Below are positions 10,405 to 18,832 of a stretch of DNA of 64,000 bases, piece after piece. Position numbers and translations under genes: made by a program. The DNA comes from Bradyrhizobium sp. Ash2021. GTDB taxonomy: Bacteria > Pseudomonadota > Alphaproteobacteria > Rhizobiales > Xanthobacteraceae. The stretch covers positions 1,656,501-1,720,500 of the forward strand of contig NZ_CP100604.1 of NCBI RefSeq assembly GCF_031202265.1, written 5' to 3'. Positions within the stretch are counted from its first letter, which is position 1. The number at the start of each line of letters is the position of its first letter. A model generated the notes under the pieces. It had not been told where the DNA came from. It saw nothing but the letters and a program-made list of their open reading frames with translations, and made no database searches.

Positions 10405-11711
10405 TTGGTGCGCAGAGGCGGGCGGCGATTCTGGACGCGTTGCGCCGTGGGACGGTGCCGCACGAGGGTCTTGCGGCCTTTGCCGTTGGCATGGAGCGCT
10501 TCGAAGCCGCTGTCGACGCTGACCTCGCCGCCGTCGCCGGCGGGCGGGGAACCTTTAAGGCCGTGCGCGGCGAATATGGGTCGGGCAAGACGTTCATGGC
10601 GCGCTGGCTGCAGGAGCGTGCGCGCGCTGCGGGCTTTGCGACCGCGGAGGTTCAGGTAAACGAGACCGAAACTCCGCTGCACAGGTGGGAGACCGTCTAC
10701 CGCCGCCTTGTCGAGCGCCTCGCTACGTCCGACACGTCGGAAGGAGCTCTGCGTCCGACTGTTGATGCTTGGTTCTACACCCTTGAGGAGGACGTCCTTG
10801 CTGAGGGCCGCGTCGATCGCAAGGACGCCGAAGGGCTGGCGGGGGCCACCGAGGTCTTGATGGAGCGCCGCCTCGCTGCCATAGCACGGACAGCGCCTGC
10901 TTTCTCGGCGGTCCTCCGCGCCTACCGCCGCGCAATGTTTGCAGACGATTCTGCGCTCTCGGAGGGGCTCATCGCTTGGCTTGGTGGTCAACCCAACGTC
11001 GCGGCCGCGGTAAAGCGCGCAGCAGGTGTCAAGGGCGACCTCGACGCATTCGGAGCGATGCATTTCCTTGCCGGCTTGCTGACTATCCTTCGCGACAGCG
11101 GGAGGGCCGGTCTTGTCCTCGTCCTTGACGAGGCCGAGACGCTGCAGCGTATGCGGGCCGACACACGCGAGAAAGGCCTTAATGCGCTCCGTCAGCTCCT
11201 CGACGAACTCGACGGCGGTCACTATTCAGGGCTGTACCTCGTTGTGACAGGTACCACCGCCTTCTTCGAAGGTCCCCAGGGCGTGCAGCGCCTTCCACCG
11301 CTTGCACAAAGGCTCCATACGGACTTTGCCACCGAAGCTCGCTTCGACAACCCGCGGGCCGTCCAGGTTCGCCTGCCTGGCTTCGATCTTGATGCTCTCG
11401 CCACAGTCGGTCGTCGCGTCCGTGATTTATTTGCTGAGCAGGCACGAGACTCGGACAGGATCAATGCAACTGTCAACGACCAGTACCTCGTCGATTTGGC
11501 GCACGGCGTCGCCGGACAGCTCGGTGGCCGCGCCGGTGTCGCGCCGCGCCTCTATCTTCGCAAGTTGGTTGCCGAAGTACTTGATCGCGTCGATCAGTTC
11601 GTGGATTTTGATCCCCGTCGGCATTACGCACCTACTCTCGACGAGCGAGAGATGACAAGCGCCGAGCGCGCCGCCGCAGGAGCCGCCGACATCGACGACG
11701 TTGAGCTCTAG
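10401..11711 (+). CDS. brxD: BREX ATP-binding protein BrxD
   Basis: BrxD is the small ATPase specific to type 2 BREX, placed between pglZ and the helicase gene brxHI. The Walker A motif GEYGSGKT occurs near residue 57 and Walker B (LVLVLDEAETL) near residue 240, followed by a sensor-like VVTGTTAFFEG. The product has 436 residues. Translation begins at GTG 10401, overlapping the pglZ stop by 4 bp. The TAG stop is followed two bases later by the GTG of brxHI. Known work describes BrxD as an ORC/Cdc6-like DNA-binding ATPase acting with BrxHI; that role is inferred here from family membership. Confidence 0.92.
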   Translation: MIGAQRRAAILDALRRGTVPHEGLAAFAVGMERFEAAVDADLAAVAGGRGTFKAVRGEYGSGKTFMARWLQERARAAGFATAEVQVNETETPLHRWETVYRRLVERLATSDTSEGALRPTVDAWFYTLEEDVLAEGRVDRKDAEGLAGATEVLMERRLAAIARTAPAFSAVLRAYRRAMFADDSALSEGLIAWLGGQPNVAAAVKRAAGVKGDLDAFGAMHFLAGLLTILRDSGRAGLVLVLDEAETLQRMRADTREKGLNALRQLLDELDGGHYSGLYLVVTGTTAFFEGPQGVQRLPPLAQRLHTDFATEARFDNPRAVQVRLPGFDLDALATVGRRVRDLFAEQARDSDRINATVNDQYLVDLAHGVAGQLGGRAGVAPRLYLRKLVAEVLDRVDQFVDFDPRRHYAPTLDEREMTSAERAAAGAADIDDVEL

Positions 11712-11713
11712 TT

Positions 11714-13801
11714 GTGACAGAGGCCTTCGACGACCTACACCCCGCGTTGCGCTATCACATCGTCAGCACACTTGGGTGGACGAACTTACGGCCAACCCAG
11801 GCCGAGGCGGTCACGCCCGTGATGGCTGGTGACAACGTGCTCCTTCTTGCTCCAACAGCGGGGGGTAAAACCGAAGCCGCAGTTTTTCCACTACTCTCGC
11901 GCATCGCCGCGCAAGAATGGCGCGGCCTTTCGGTGCTCTACATCTGTCCCCTCAAGGCGCTCCTGAACAACATCGCGCCGCGGCTCGAACGTTACGCGAG
12001 CTTCCTCGGGATGCGCGTCGGTCTTTGGCACGGTGATGTCGGGGAGCCCGCGCGCCGGCGCATGCTTCACGACCCACCCCAGATCCTCCTCACCACGCCA
12101 GAGTCGATCGAGGCCATGATGATCTCGGTGCGGATCGAGCATGCGCCTTTCCTTCAAGGTCTCCGTGCTGTGGTAGTCGATGAGCTCCACGCTTTCGCCG
12201 GCGATGACCGCGGTTGGCATTTGATGTTCCTGCTCGCGCGGCTCGAGTGCTTGACAGGGCGTCGTCTGCAGCGGATCGGACTGACGGCCACCGTGGGGAA
12301 CCCCAAGGATCTCTTGAATTGGTTTTCGATGCAACGCGAGGGCCACCTTGTAGGTCAATCAAGCCCGACCACCGACGGCGATGTAACTGCCGACTATGTC
12401 GGCTCACTCAGCAATGCGGTTACCGTCATTGCGCGTCTACATCGTGGCGAGCGCCGCCTCGTCTTTGCGGAGAGCCGGGCACGCGTCGAAGAAATCGCGG
12501 CAGGCCTCCGGTCGGCCGGAGTGAGAACATTTGTTTCGCATGCCTCGCTATCGCTCGACGAACGGCGTCAAGCCGAGAGCGCCTTCGCCGAGGAGCCGGA
12601 CTGTGTCATTGTGGCGACCTCGACTCTCGAGCTTGGCCTCGATGTCGGCGATCTGGACCGTGTAATACAAGTTGGGGCACCGCGGGGCGTCGCATCGTTC
12701 CTGCAACGCATGGGTCGGACTGGTCGCAGAAGTGGCGCAAAGAGGAACTGTCTCTTTCTTGCGACCGACGATGAGGAGCTGCTCGTCTCACTTGCCTTGA
12801 CCACCATGTGGCGAGAGGGGAAAGTTGATCCGGTCGTGCCGCCCGCGCATCCAGCTCACCTGTTCGCGCAGCAGATCATGGCCCTCACGCTTCAGCTTCA
12901 CGGTATTCCGCGCCTGGACATCGTTGGCTGGCTCGGGGATGCCGTTCACGCCGTTCCGGCGGCTGACCGTACTGCTATCGTGGCGCATATGCTCGAAAGT
13001 GGAATCCTGGCGGAGGATGCAGGGATCCTTGGACTCGGAGTCAAAGGAGAAAAGGAATTCGGAAGACGGCATTTTAGTGATCTGGTTGCCGTATTCAGCG
13101 AACCTCTACTGCTCCTGGTTCGGCATGGATTGGCGGACCTTGGCACAGTGCATCCCGCCAGCCTCGTTCGGACCACCACCGGCGAGCCGACTGTCCTGTC
13201 GCTGGCGGGCAGGAGCTGGAAGGTCACCAATGTTGATTGGCGAGCCCGTGTGGTAACGGTCGCATCCTATGAAAGCGGTGGCCGTTCACGCTGGCTTGGC
13301 TCGAGCCGGGTCATGTCCGAGGCTATTTGTAGAACGATGGAACGCATTGTGGCGGGTGCTAAACCCACTTGCCGTCTATCGCGGCGCGCAGAAGCGGCAC
13401 TGGCTCAAATCCGGAACCGTCTTCACTTTGTTGACGCGGAAACTCTTCCGATCGTGACATCTGGCAACAGTCGCATCCTGATCTGGACGTTTGCCGGCGG
13501 CGCAGCGACGGCATCGATCGCGGCAGGTCTCACCGCACAAGGTCTGGCTGTCAGCAGTTTCGACGATCTCAGCATAACCCTCCGGAGCAATGATCTGACT
13601 GGCGTTGCGAAGGTTTTGCGCAGCATCGATACTGACTCAGTTCATCCAAGACTGCCGGACGACCTCGGGGCAGCGCTCAAGTTTGGGCTTTGTCTTCCGG
13701 CCAAAATCATCGAGAACGTTCTGAAGGTTAGGTTGTCTGACCCGTCGGCAGTTGCGGCAACGTGTCGTAAGGAACTAAGGCTGATCTCTGTGGATGAATA
13801 G
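11714..13801 (+). CDS. brxHI: BREX Lhr-like helicase BrxHI
   Basis: This is a superfamily 2 helicase of the Lhr type, the last gene of type 2 BREX. Motif I is APTAGGKTE near residue 46, motif II is VVDELHAFAG near residue 155 (DELH box), and the second RecA domain shows VATSTLELGLDVGDLD and MGRTGRRSG (motif VI). The 695-residue length fits. Start is GTG 11714, two bases after the brxD stop, so it is co-translated with brxD. It closes the operon; the next genes are convergent. Confidence 0.92.
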   Translation: MTEAFDDLHPALRYHIVSTLGWTNLRPTQAEAVTPVMAGDNVLLLAPTAGGKTEAAVFPLLSRIAAQEWRGLSVLYICPLKALLNNIAPRLERYASFLGMRVGLWHGDVGEPARRRMLHDPPQILLTTPESIEAMMISVRIEHAPFLQGLRAVVVDELHAFAGDDRGWHLMFLLARLECLTGRRLQRIGLTATVGNPKDLLNWFSMQREGHLVGQSSPTTDGDVTADYVGSLSNAVTVIARLHRGERRLVFAESRARVEEIAAGLRSAGVRTFVSHASLSLDERRQAESAFAEEPDCVIVATSTLELGLDVGDLDRVIQVGAPRGVASFLQRMGRTGRRSGAKRNCLFLATDDEELLVSLALTTMWREGKVDPVVPPAHPAHLFAQQIMALTLQLHGIPRLDIVGWLGDAVHAVPAADRTAIVAHMLESGILAEDAGILGLGVKGEKEFGRRHFSDLVAVFSEPLLLLVRHGLADLGTVHPASLVRTTTGEPTVLSLAGRSWKVTNVDWRARVVTVASYESGGRSRWLGSSRVMSEAICRTMERIVAGAKPTCRLSRRAEAALAQIRNRLHFVDAETLPIVTSGNSRILIWTFAGGAATASIAAGLTAQGLAVSSFDDLSITLRSNDLTGVAKVLRSIDTDSVHPRLPDDLGAALKFGLCLPAKIIENVLKVRLSDPSAVAATCRKELRLISVDE

Positions 13802-14030
13802 GTGAAAATGGAGGCGCACATAGGCTTGTCTGGGGAGAGATGCCTCTCTAGCAGAAACTGTTCCGCTCAAATCGCAGAGGGTGTCGAGACCGTCGAGCGT
13901 ACGTAACGTGATGCGAACGACCGACCGACGACTCGGTAGCCTCGACAAGCAGGGTGATGAATAGTGCCGCCTAAGGAGTATGCAAAACGGGTCCCAGTCG
14001 AGCCAATAGATGCCGCGAATGAAGTGGGGC
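13802..14030. other. Intergenic gap between convergent genes
   Basis: About 230 bp separates the 3' ends of brxHI (plus) and the GHKL ATPase gene (minus). I see no open frame with credible protein text, no obvious strong hairpin followed by a T run, and no repeat. The codons just after the brxHI stop do not continue a recognisable domain. Confidence 0.5.
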
Positions 14031-14822
14031 TCAGATCGCGCAGCGCACCGAGACCATAAATCCGGATGCACGCGGCTTCCTAGCGACGTGAGCATTGACC
14101 AGCGTCGGCGACGTGCCGTGCATGCTCAGCGCATGATCGCCCGACCGGAATCGAAGCGAGGCGTTCATGTTCACCAGGCTTCTGAAGAGCGTGCTGAATC
14201 CGGTACCCCGCTTTGCCGCCTTACCGAACCGCGATTCGCCGTCGGTCAGGGCGCATTGCAAAGCGTCGCCCTCGTCGGTCAGATAGGCGTACTCCGCGTT
14301 CGATCGAAGACTGGCGAGCACTCCGATGCCGTCGTCGGCGACCGCGAATTCGAAGGATCCGGTCCGACTGCCGAAGACGACGAAGCCGGTCCCAGCGGCC
14401 TCGGAGTGCTCCAAGACGTTGTCTACGATCTCTCCCATGGCGCCCATCAGACGGCTGACGGCTTGCGGAGGAAAACCTGCCGTGAGCGCCGCCTTGTGCG
14501 CTTCCAGCTTAAAGGAGGTCCACCGTTTCGGTGCCGTCTGCACCACAGCGCATCCGAGGAACCCAGTGCCGCTTCCGTGCGTCGACGCCCATCCGTCAGC
14601 GTTGCCTGCGATCGCGCGCAGGATCGCCTCGCTCCCGTTCAAGCGCAGCCACGGCGCCGAGCCTGGTGGAGGCAGGAGGCCCGTGCGAGCCAACTGAAAC
14701 ATTTCGATCAGCGGACCAAGGTCGGTCGCGGAGTATTCAGGCGTATCGGCGAGACGTCCGCGGGACGCCGCGAAGGCGATCCCATCGAGCGCGGCGTACG
14801 TCAGGCTTGCGACCTCAGGCAA
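14031..14822 (-). CDS. GHKL (histidine-kinase-like) ATPase, last gene of a four-gene unit
   Basis: The C-terminal half is a GHKL ATPase domain: N box MGEIVDNVLEHS near residue 129, G1 box VADDGIGVLASL near 161, and G2-like RGTGFSTLFRSL near 208. No phospho-acceptor histidine domain, receiver or membrane segment is present, so it resembles anti-sigma-factor kinases (SpoIIAB/RsbW type) rather than a sensor kinase. Its 263 residues include an N-terminal half of unknown fold. The ATG overlaps the stop of the cysteine-cluster gene by 8 bp, implying translational coupling. Because a STAS-like protein heads the same transcription unit, a partner-switch between the two is a reasonable inference, not something shown by the sequence. 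Confidence 0.82.
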   Translation of the reverse strand: MPEVASLTYAALDGIAFAASRGRLADTPEYSATDLGPLIEMFQLARTGLLPPPGSAPWLRLNGSEAILRAIAGNADGWASTHGSGTGFLGCAVVQTAPKRWTSFKLEAHKAALTAGFPPQAVSRLMGAMGEIVDNVLEHSEAAGTGFVVFGSRTGSFEFAVADDGIGVLASLRSNAEYAYLTDEGDALQCALTDGESRFGKAAKRGTGFSTLFRSLVNMNASLRFRSGDHALSMHGTSPTLVNAHVARKPRASGFMVSVRCAI

Positions 14823-15963
14823 CTGCGGCCGCCGGCGCGGAGGAGAGATCGCGGCGCATCACCTTGGCGATGGCATCACGGCAGATCTCCCAATTGGTTT
14901 CGAACAGGTCATCCAACTGCTGCTTTGCCGCGGTGGGGTAGGGCCACCAACTCACCGTGTCAGCCCGGATCGCGTGAAACCTCATCATGGTCTTGAGGAA
15001 CGCCGTGGTTTCCAGGAACGTGACGCCGGCGAACGCTGCGCACAATTCCGGCAGCAGCTCGCTGCCGCCGCGGACGAGAAGGTGCAGCGGCCGTCCCACC
15101 GTTTTTGCCACTCCGCACAGCCAAGCCGCATGGTGCCTGCGACGGGTGGGGCGCCCCGTCCCCGTCGTGAATTCGAAACTGACGTGTGTGACCTCCGGGT
15201 GCGCGATGATGAACTCCGCCCACCGCTCGAAATCCCATTCGGTCCGCCCATTGACGTGCAGCGCGGCCGGCATTCCGGCCTGCAGGAATTCACCGTGCGC
15301 CAGCGCGATGCGCTTCATCGCGTGCAAGTCGTCCCAGCGCGGCCGGTCCACGAACAGGCTGTAGTTCGGCGTGGTCGCCAACACCGCACCGCAATCCCGG
15401 GCGGCCTGAATGATCACCGTCCGCCGGGCCTGTCCGAGCTCCCACCATCTTTCCAAAGGCCGATCGCGTTGGATTGCGGTGAGCAGAAGCGGCGTATCGG
15501 CCGAGATCTTGAATTTTTCGCTGAGCTCGGCCCGCGTGCGGTATTTCGGCAAGCCTTCCTTGCGATCGAACATGCCGTAGAGCGAGACGCTCGCCAGAGC
15601 CGGCGAAAAGTGTCGGTTGCGCTTCGAGCCATGGAAGATTTCCGGAACGACGAGAGGCAGAACCGGAGCCTGCAGAAGCGGCGCCTGCGGCAGCTTCAAT
15701 TCGAAGCCGCCGATCTCCTGCACGCGAAAGGCATAGTCGGGATTGTTCCGGCAGACGCGGTCGCATTTGCCCGGATCGTTGCAACAGAAGTTGAGGCAGC
15801 TCCAAACGTCGGCCTCGATAGCCAGGCCGCCGCACAGTTTCCTTTCGGCACATCCTGTGCATCCGAGGGACGGCTGATGGAGTAAGCTATCGTGCCTGAG
15901 CTTGCGCTCGGCGATGTGCATTCCTGTATTCTTGCGCACGCCTACTGCGGCCGGGCGATGCAT
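14815..15963 (-). CDS. Cysteine-cluster protein with TIM-barrel-like C-terminus (DUF4417-like)
   Basis: I do not know the function. Near residue 35 begins a dense cysteine set: CTGC, then KLCGG, then SCLNFCCNDPGKCDRVC, at least eight cysteines within about 45 residues, which suggests an iron-sulphur or zinc site. The rest alternates strands and helices and includes ATTPNYSLFVDRPRW and AGMPAALHVNGRTEWDFERW, reminiscent of the barrel of DUF4417 proteins. Start ATG 15963 has GGAG about nine bases upstream and lies within the end of the preceding gene; ATG 15921 is an alternative without overlap. It sits between the 120-residue gene and the GHKL ATPase gene and overlaps the latter, so it is a core member of the unit. 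Confidence 0.7.
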   Translation of the reverse strand: MHRPAAVGVRKNTGMHIAERKLRHDSLLHQPSLGCTGCAERKLCGGLAIEADVWSCLNFCCNDPGKCDRVCRNNPDYAFRVQEIGGFELKLPQAPLLQAPVLPLVVPEIFHGSKRNRHFSPALASVSLYGMFDRKEGLPKYRTRAELSEKFKISADTPLLLTAIQRDRPLERWWELGQARRTVIIQAARDCGAVLATTPNYSLFVDRPRWDDLHAMKRIALAHGEFLQAGMPAALHVNGRTEWDFERWAEFIIAHPEVTHVSFEFTTGTGRPTRRRHHAAWLCGVAKTVGRPLHLLVRGGSELLPELCAAFAGVTFLETTAFLKTMMRFHAIRADTVSWWPYPTAAKQQLDDLFETNWEICRDAIAKVMRRDLSSAPAAAVA

Positions 15964-16304
15964 ACGGAGATCTCCACGACACCGGCCATCTCATGGACTT
16001 CGTCTACGATGCCTTGCGCAACGCCGCAGTTCGCCTCGATCGCCTCGACCACCGCGACGGGAGCGTCCTCGCTGAGAGCGAGCTCGGTGTGCCCGCGCGA
16101 CACCAAGAGCCCGCTACCGACCTTGTCGATCGTGATCTTCTCGCCCTTCTTCACCGGGGCAAATCCCAACAGGGTGGCTTCGAACGCCCGCGATTTCGTC
16201 GTCGGCAGACGCGTGAAAAGATCCTGGGTGACGAGGTCGAGGCGCCCCTTGTCCCAGCACTTCTCGAATTGCGGAGCCGCCTTTTCCAGGAAATCCGCTC
16301 CCAT
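15942..16304 (-). CDS. Unknown 120-residue protein in STAS/GHKL unit
   Basis: I do not recognise this family. The protein starts MGADFLEKAAPQFEKCW and has a beta-rich middle (FAPVKKGEKITIDKVGSGLLVSRGHTELAL) followed by a helix and a final strand, with no signal peptide or membrane segment. A ribosome-binding sequence AAGGGG lies a few bases upstream of the ATG. It lies 19 bp after the STAS-like gene and overlaps the start of the cysteine-cluster gene by 22 bp, so the four genes are most probably one transcript. Size and fold pattern suggest a small beta-barrel or adaptor. Confidence 0.65.
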   Translation of the reverse strand: MGADFLEKAAPQFEKCWDKGRLDLVTQDLFTRLPTTKSRAFEATLLGFAPVKKGEKITIDKVGSGLLVSRGHTELALSEDAPVAVVEAIEANCGVAQGIVDEVHEMAGVVEISVCIARPQ

Positions 16305-16323
16305 AACTTAAACCCCTTCTAAA

Positions 16324-16890
16324 TCAAACCCCTTCGAAAATAGGCTTATAGCGTTTCGATCGGCCTTGGCTGATCTCTGCAACCAAACCGAGCATAGCTA
16401 AGCTCGCCAACCTGTTGTTCCAAGCCGTCGGACTCTTGACGGGGTCGGTGGCGGCGAAATCGCGCATCAATTCGCCGGCGTCGGTCTCGCGGCGCTGCTG
16501 CACCAGGTCGAACGTCAGTCGCTGCTTCGGGTCCAGGTCTCCGATTGGCTCCGCTTCGACGACCTCGTCGTTGCGTGCAACGCATGACATCAGGACGCCG
16601 CCCCGCCGGCTCAGCAGGTCTTCGAGTTCTTCGCGCACGTCGGCGTTCACGTTGGCGACCACCGGGTAGAAGTTGGAGCGGCGGCTCCGGATCGCGTCCC
16701 GGAACGCCAAGACGCTCTCGCGAAGGAAGCTGGACGTCGCGACCTTCACCCACTCGAAGTTCAACAGCACGGGCGTGACCACCGGCGGCTCGCTGGCCGT
16801 TGCCTTGAGCAGATCCGCTAAAACCATTCGCCCGGTCGTCGCTCCGGACAGGACATCATCGCCGCCCATCTGGGCCATGTTCAGAATCAT
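16324..16890 (-). CDS. STAS-like domain protein (DUF4325 type), first gene of the unit
   Basis: The protein has an N-terminal STAS-like (DUF4325) domain: VVTPVLLNFEWVKVATSSFLRESVLAF has the strand-helix pattern of anti-sigma-factor antagonists, and the region continues with HVVANVN-like strand text (YPVVANVNADVREELEDLL). The C-terminal 70 residues (RQLTFDLVQQRRETDAGELMRDF..) look like a winged-helix reader. The frame is open much further upstream, but the real start is ATG 16890, preceded by TGAGGA five to six bases away. With the GHKL ATPase four genes on, this recalls SpoIIAA/SpoIIAB-type partner switching. No anti-anti-sigma target gene is visible beside it. Confidence 0.75.
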   Translation of the reverse strand: MILNMAQMGGDDVLSGATTGRMVLADLLKATASEPPVVTPVLLNFEWVKVATSSFLRESVLAFRDAIRSRRSNFYPVVANVNADVREELEDLLSRRGGVLMSCVARNDEVVEAEPIGDLDPKQRLTFDLVQQRRETDAGELMRDFAATDPVKSPTAWNNRLASLAMLGLVAEISQGRSKRYKPIFEGV

Positions 16891-17033
16891 TTTTATCCTC
16901 ACGTGTGTGATGTGAGATAGCCAGGCTGCCATCACTCCGCAAGGGCCGCCGTCAAATAAACCGGGTTTTCCCCAACTGCCGCCGCCCCGCAGCGGGACTC
17001 GACTCTTTCGTTCTCCATATGTTCTAATGTGGC

Positions 17034-17432
17034 ATGACCAACCGTCCCGCGAGCTGGCGAATGCCGACCCCCAAGCAGATCGAGAAGTTGGCTGCTGTCG
17101 TCGGCAGGAAGGCCCCACCCGTGGGCGGGCTGGCTCCGGACGACGATCTGCCACCGGAATACTGGGAGTCCATCCTACGGGACGTTCCTGCGGACGACAT
17201 GCGGTCAAAACCCGGCGTCCGGATGCGACCGCTCGTCGATATCCCGCAGCACGTGCTGCGGGTGTCATGCCGGCGCTGCGGGCGCACCGTCGAAATCCAG
17301 AAAGGCGATGCGGCCCGCCTGTACGGTCCGGACGCGATCTGGAGGGACGTCGGCCAGCGGCTCCTGGACAATACCTGCACGCAGCGCACGGCGCGCCATG
17401 AAGAGGACGGCTGCTGGCCGGTGTTCGAATGA
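17034..17432 (+). CDS. Hypothetical protein with C-terminal zinc-finger-like motif
   Basis: A 132-residue protein of unknown function. The C-terminal half contains VSCRRCGRTVEIQKGDAARLYG, a CxxC strand, followed about 30 residues later by NTCTQRTARHEEDGCWPVFE, giving four cysteines and a histidine that could bind zinc. Similar small proteins are common in Bradyrhizobium-type genomes. It is divergent from the STAS-like gene, so the roughly 140-bp gap at 16891-17033 should carry promoters for both directions. It is followed after about 120 bp by the YhaO-like gene. Confidence 0.6.
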   Translation: MTNRPASWRMPTPKQIEKLAAVVGRKAPPVGGLAPDDDLPPEYWESILRDVPADDMRSKPGVRMRPLVDIPQHVLRVSCRRCGRTVEIQKGDAARLYGPDAIWRDVGQRLLDNTCTQRTARHEEDGCWPVFE

Positions 17433-17554
17433 ATGCAGTCGCGACAAAGCGCTGGGGATATCGAGGTCGGCGACCTCTGCTTGTCTCCGATAACCCAATG
17501 ACAATTTCCGCGAGGCGGTAGAGTTCGCTGATTCGACCGGAGTGAGTTGTAACT

Positions 17555-18832
17555 ATGGCCGCCTACCGTTTCGTGCATTCAGCCGACGTCCATCTCGATT
17601 CGCCGTTGCGTTCGCTCGCGCTGCGCGATCCGCGACTGGCGGAACTCGTCGGCAACGCCAGTCGGCAGGTTTTCTCGCGTATCGTCGACTTGTGCCTCGA
17701 CGAGCAGGTGAACGCACTCCTGCTGGCCGGCGACCTCTATGACGGCGAGCAGACTTCGATGAAGACTGCGCGCTTTCTCGCCGAGCAACTCCGCCGCCTA
17801 GATGCGGCAGGCATCAAGGTCTTCATCATCCGGGGCAACCACGACGCTCTGTCTAAGATAACGAAGGAACTCGTCCTTCCCGAAAACGTCCATTTGTTCG
17901 GCGGTCGGGCCGACACCGTCGAGATCCCGCGGGATCGCGGAGAGAGACCGATCGCGATCCATGGACTCAGCTTCGCCAGGCCGCAGGCCCCGGAAAGCCT
18001 TCTCGCCAAGTACCGGCCGCCCGTCGCCGGTGCCATCAACATCGGACTCATGCACACCAGTCTGGACGGTTCGCCGCCTCACGACGTCTACGCGCCGTGC
18101 AGCACGGCGGACCTCCTCGCCTCGGGCTTCCGGTACTGGGCGCTGGGGCACATCCACAAGCGCTCGACGACCGAGGGCCCCTGCACCGTCGTGATGCCGG
18201 GGATTCCGCAAGGGCGCGACGTCGGCGAGCAGGGTCCCAAATCGGTGACGTTAGCCAGCGTACTGGACGACGGGTCCGTCACCCTCGAGGAGCGCATCGT
18301 TGGGCTGGCGCAATTCGAACGCGTCGCCGTCGACGCCTCGGGGGCGGCGTCGTGGTCCGACCTGGCCGCTCGGCTCGAGAAGGCGCTCGGAGACGCGGCC
18401 GACAGATCGGCATCCGATCACCTCGTCGCGCGACTTGCCGTTTCCGGAACGACGTCCCTGGCTTGGACCATCCGGCGCGATGCCGATCTCCTGCGCGCCG
18501 AAGCCGAGGCCCGGGCGGAAGCGATAGGCAACGTGTGGATCGAGAAGATCGATACCGACTGCCGACGGCTGGCGGTCGGTTCGGCGGAGAGCGCTGACCC
18601 CGTCGAAACGCTGCGAAGGACGATGAGCGACGAAATCGTCGGCTCCGAGGCCTTCCGATCCGAAGCGGACGGTATCGTCAGCGACCTTCTCGCGCAGTTG
18701 CCTCCGGAATGTCGACGCAGCCTGGCTCCGGACGACACCGGCCTGGACCTGCTCGTCGGCCGACTCGCCAGCGAGGGATCGGAGGAGGTGCTGGCGCGTC
18801 TCGCAGCAGGCAGCTCGCAGGAGGTACGCTGA
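17555..18832 (+). CDS. YhaO/SbcD-like metallophosphoesterase, DNA exonuclease subunit
   Basis: This is the nuclease half of an SbcCD/Rad50-Mre11-like pair. The calcineurin-like phosphoesterase motifs appear in order: VHSADVHLDSP near residue 7, AGDLYDGEQ near 53, IRGNHDAL near 89 and GHIHKRST near 200, which together form the two-metal active site. The C-terminal third is a helical capping region. Length is 425 residues, as for YhaO. The ATG follows a weak upstream site. The stop TGA overlaps the ATG of the ATPase gene by one base (TGATG), so the two subunits are made together. Expected role: processing of DNA ends or hairpins. Confidence 0.87.
   Translation: MAAYRFVHSADVHLDSPLRSLALRDPRLAELVGNASRQVFSRIVDLCLDEQVNALLLAGDLYDGEQTSMKTARFLAEQLRRLDAAGIKVFIIRGNHDALSKITKELVLPENVHLFGGRADTVEIPRDRGERPIAIHGLSFARPQAPESLLAKYRPPVAGAINIGLMHTSLDGSPPHDVYAPCSTADLLASGFRYWALGHIHKRSTTEGPCTVVMPGIPQGRDVGEQGPKSVTLASVLDDGSVTLEERIVGLAQFERVAVDASGAASWSDLAARLEKALGDAADRSASDHLVARLAVSGTTSLAWTIRRDADLLRAEAEARAEAIGNVWIEKIDTDCRRLAVGSAESADPVETLRRTMSDEIVGSEAFRSEADGIVSDLLAQLPPECRRSLAPDDTGLDLLVGRLASEGSEEVLARLAAGSSQEVR

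Noticed and set aside
14010..15885. Long plus-strand frames opposite the GHKL and cysteine-cluster genes
   Set aside because: The minus strand shows clear GHKL boxes and a cysteine cluster with gene overlaps, while the plus-strand text is arginine-rich and unlike any protein.
16891..17268. N-terminal extension of the STAS-like protein
   Set aside because: The extension is non-family text and would overlap the divergent gene at 17034; ATG 16890 has a good ribosome-binding site.
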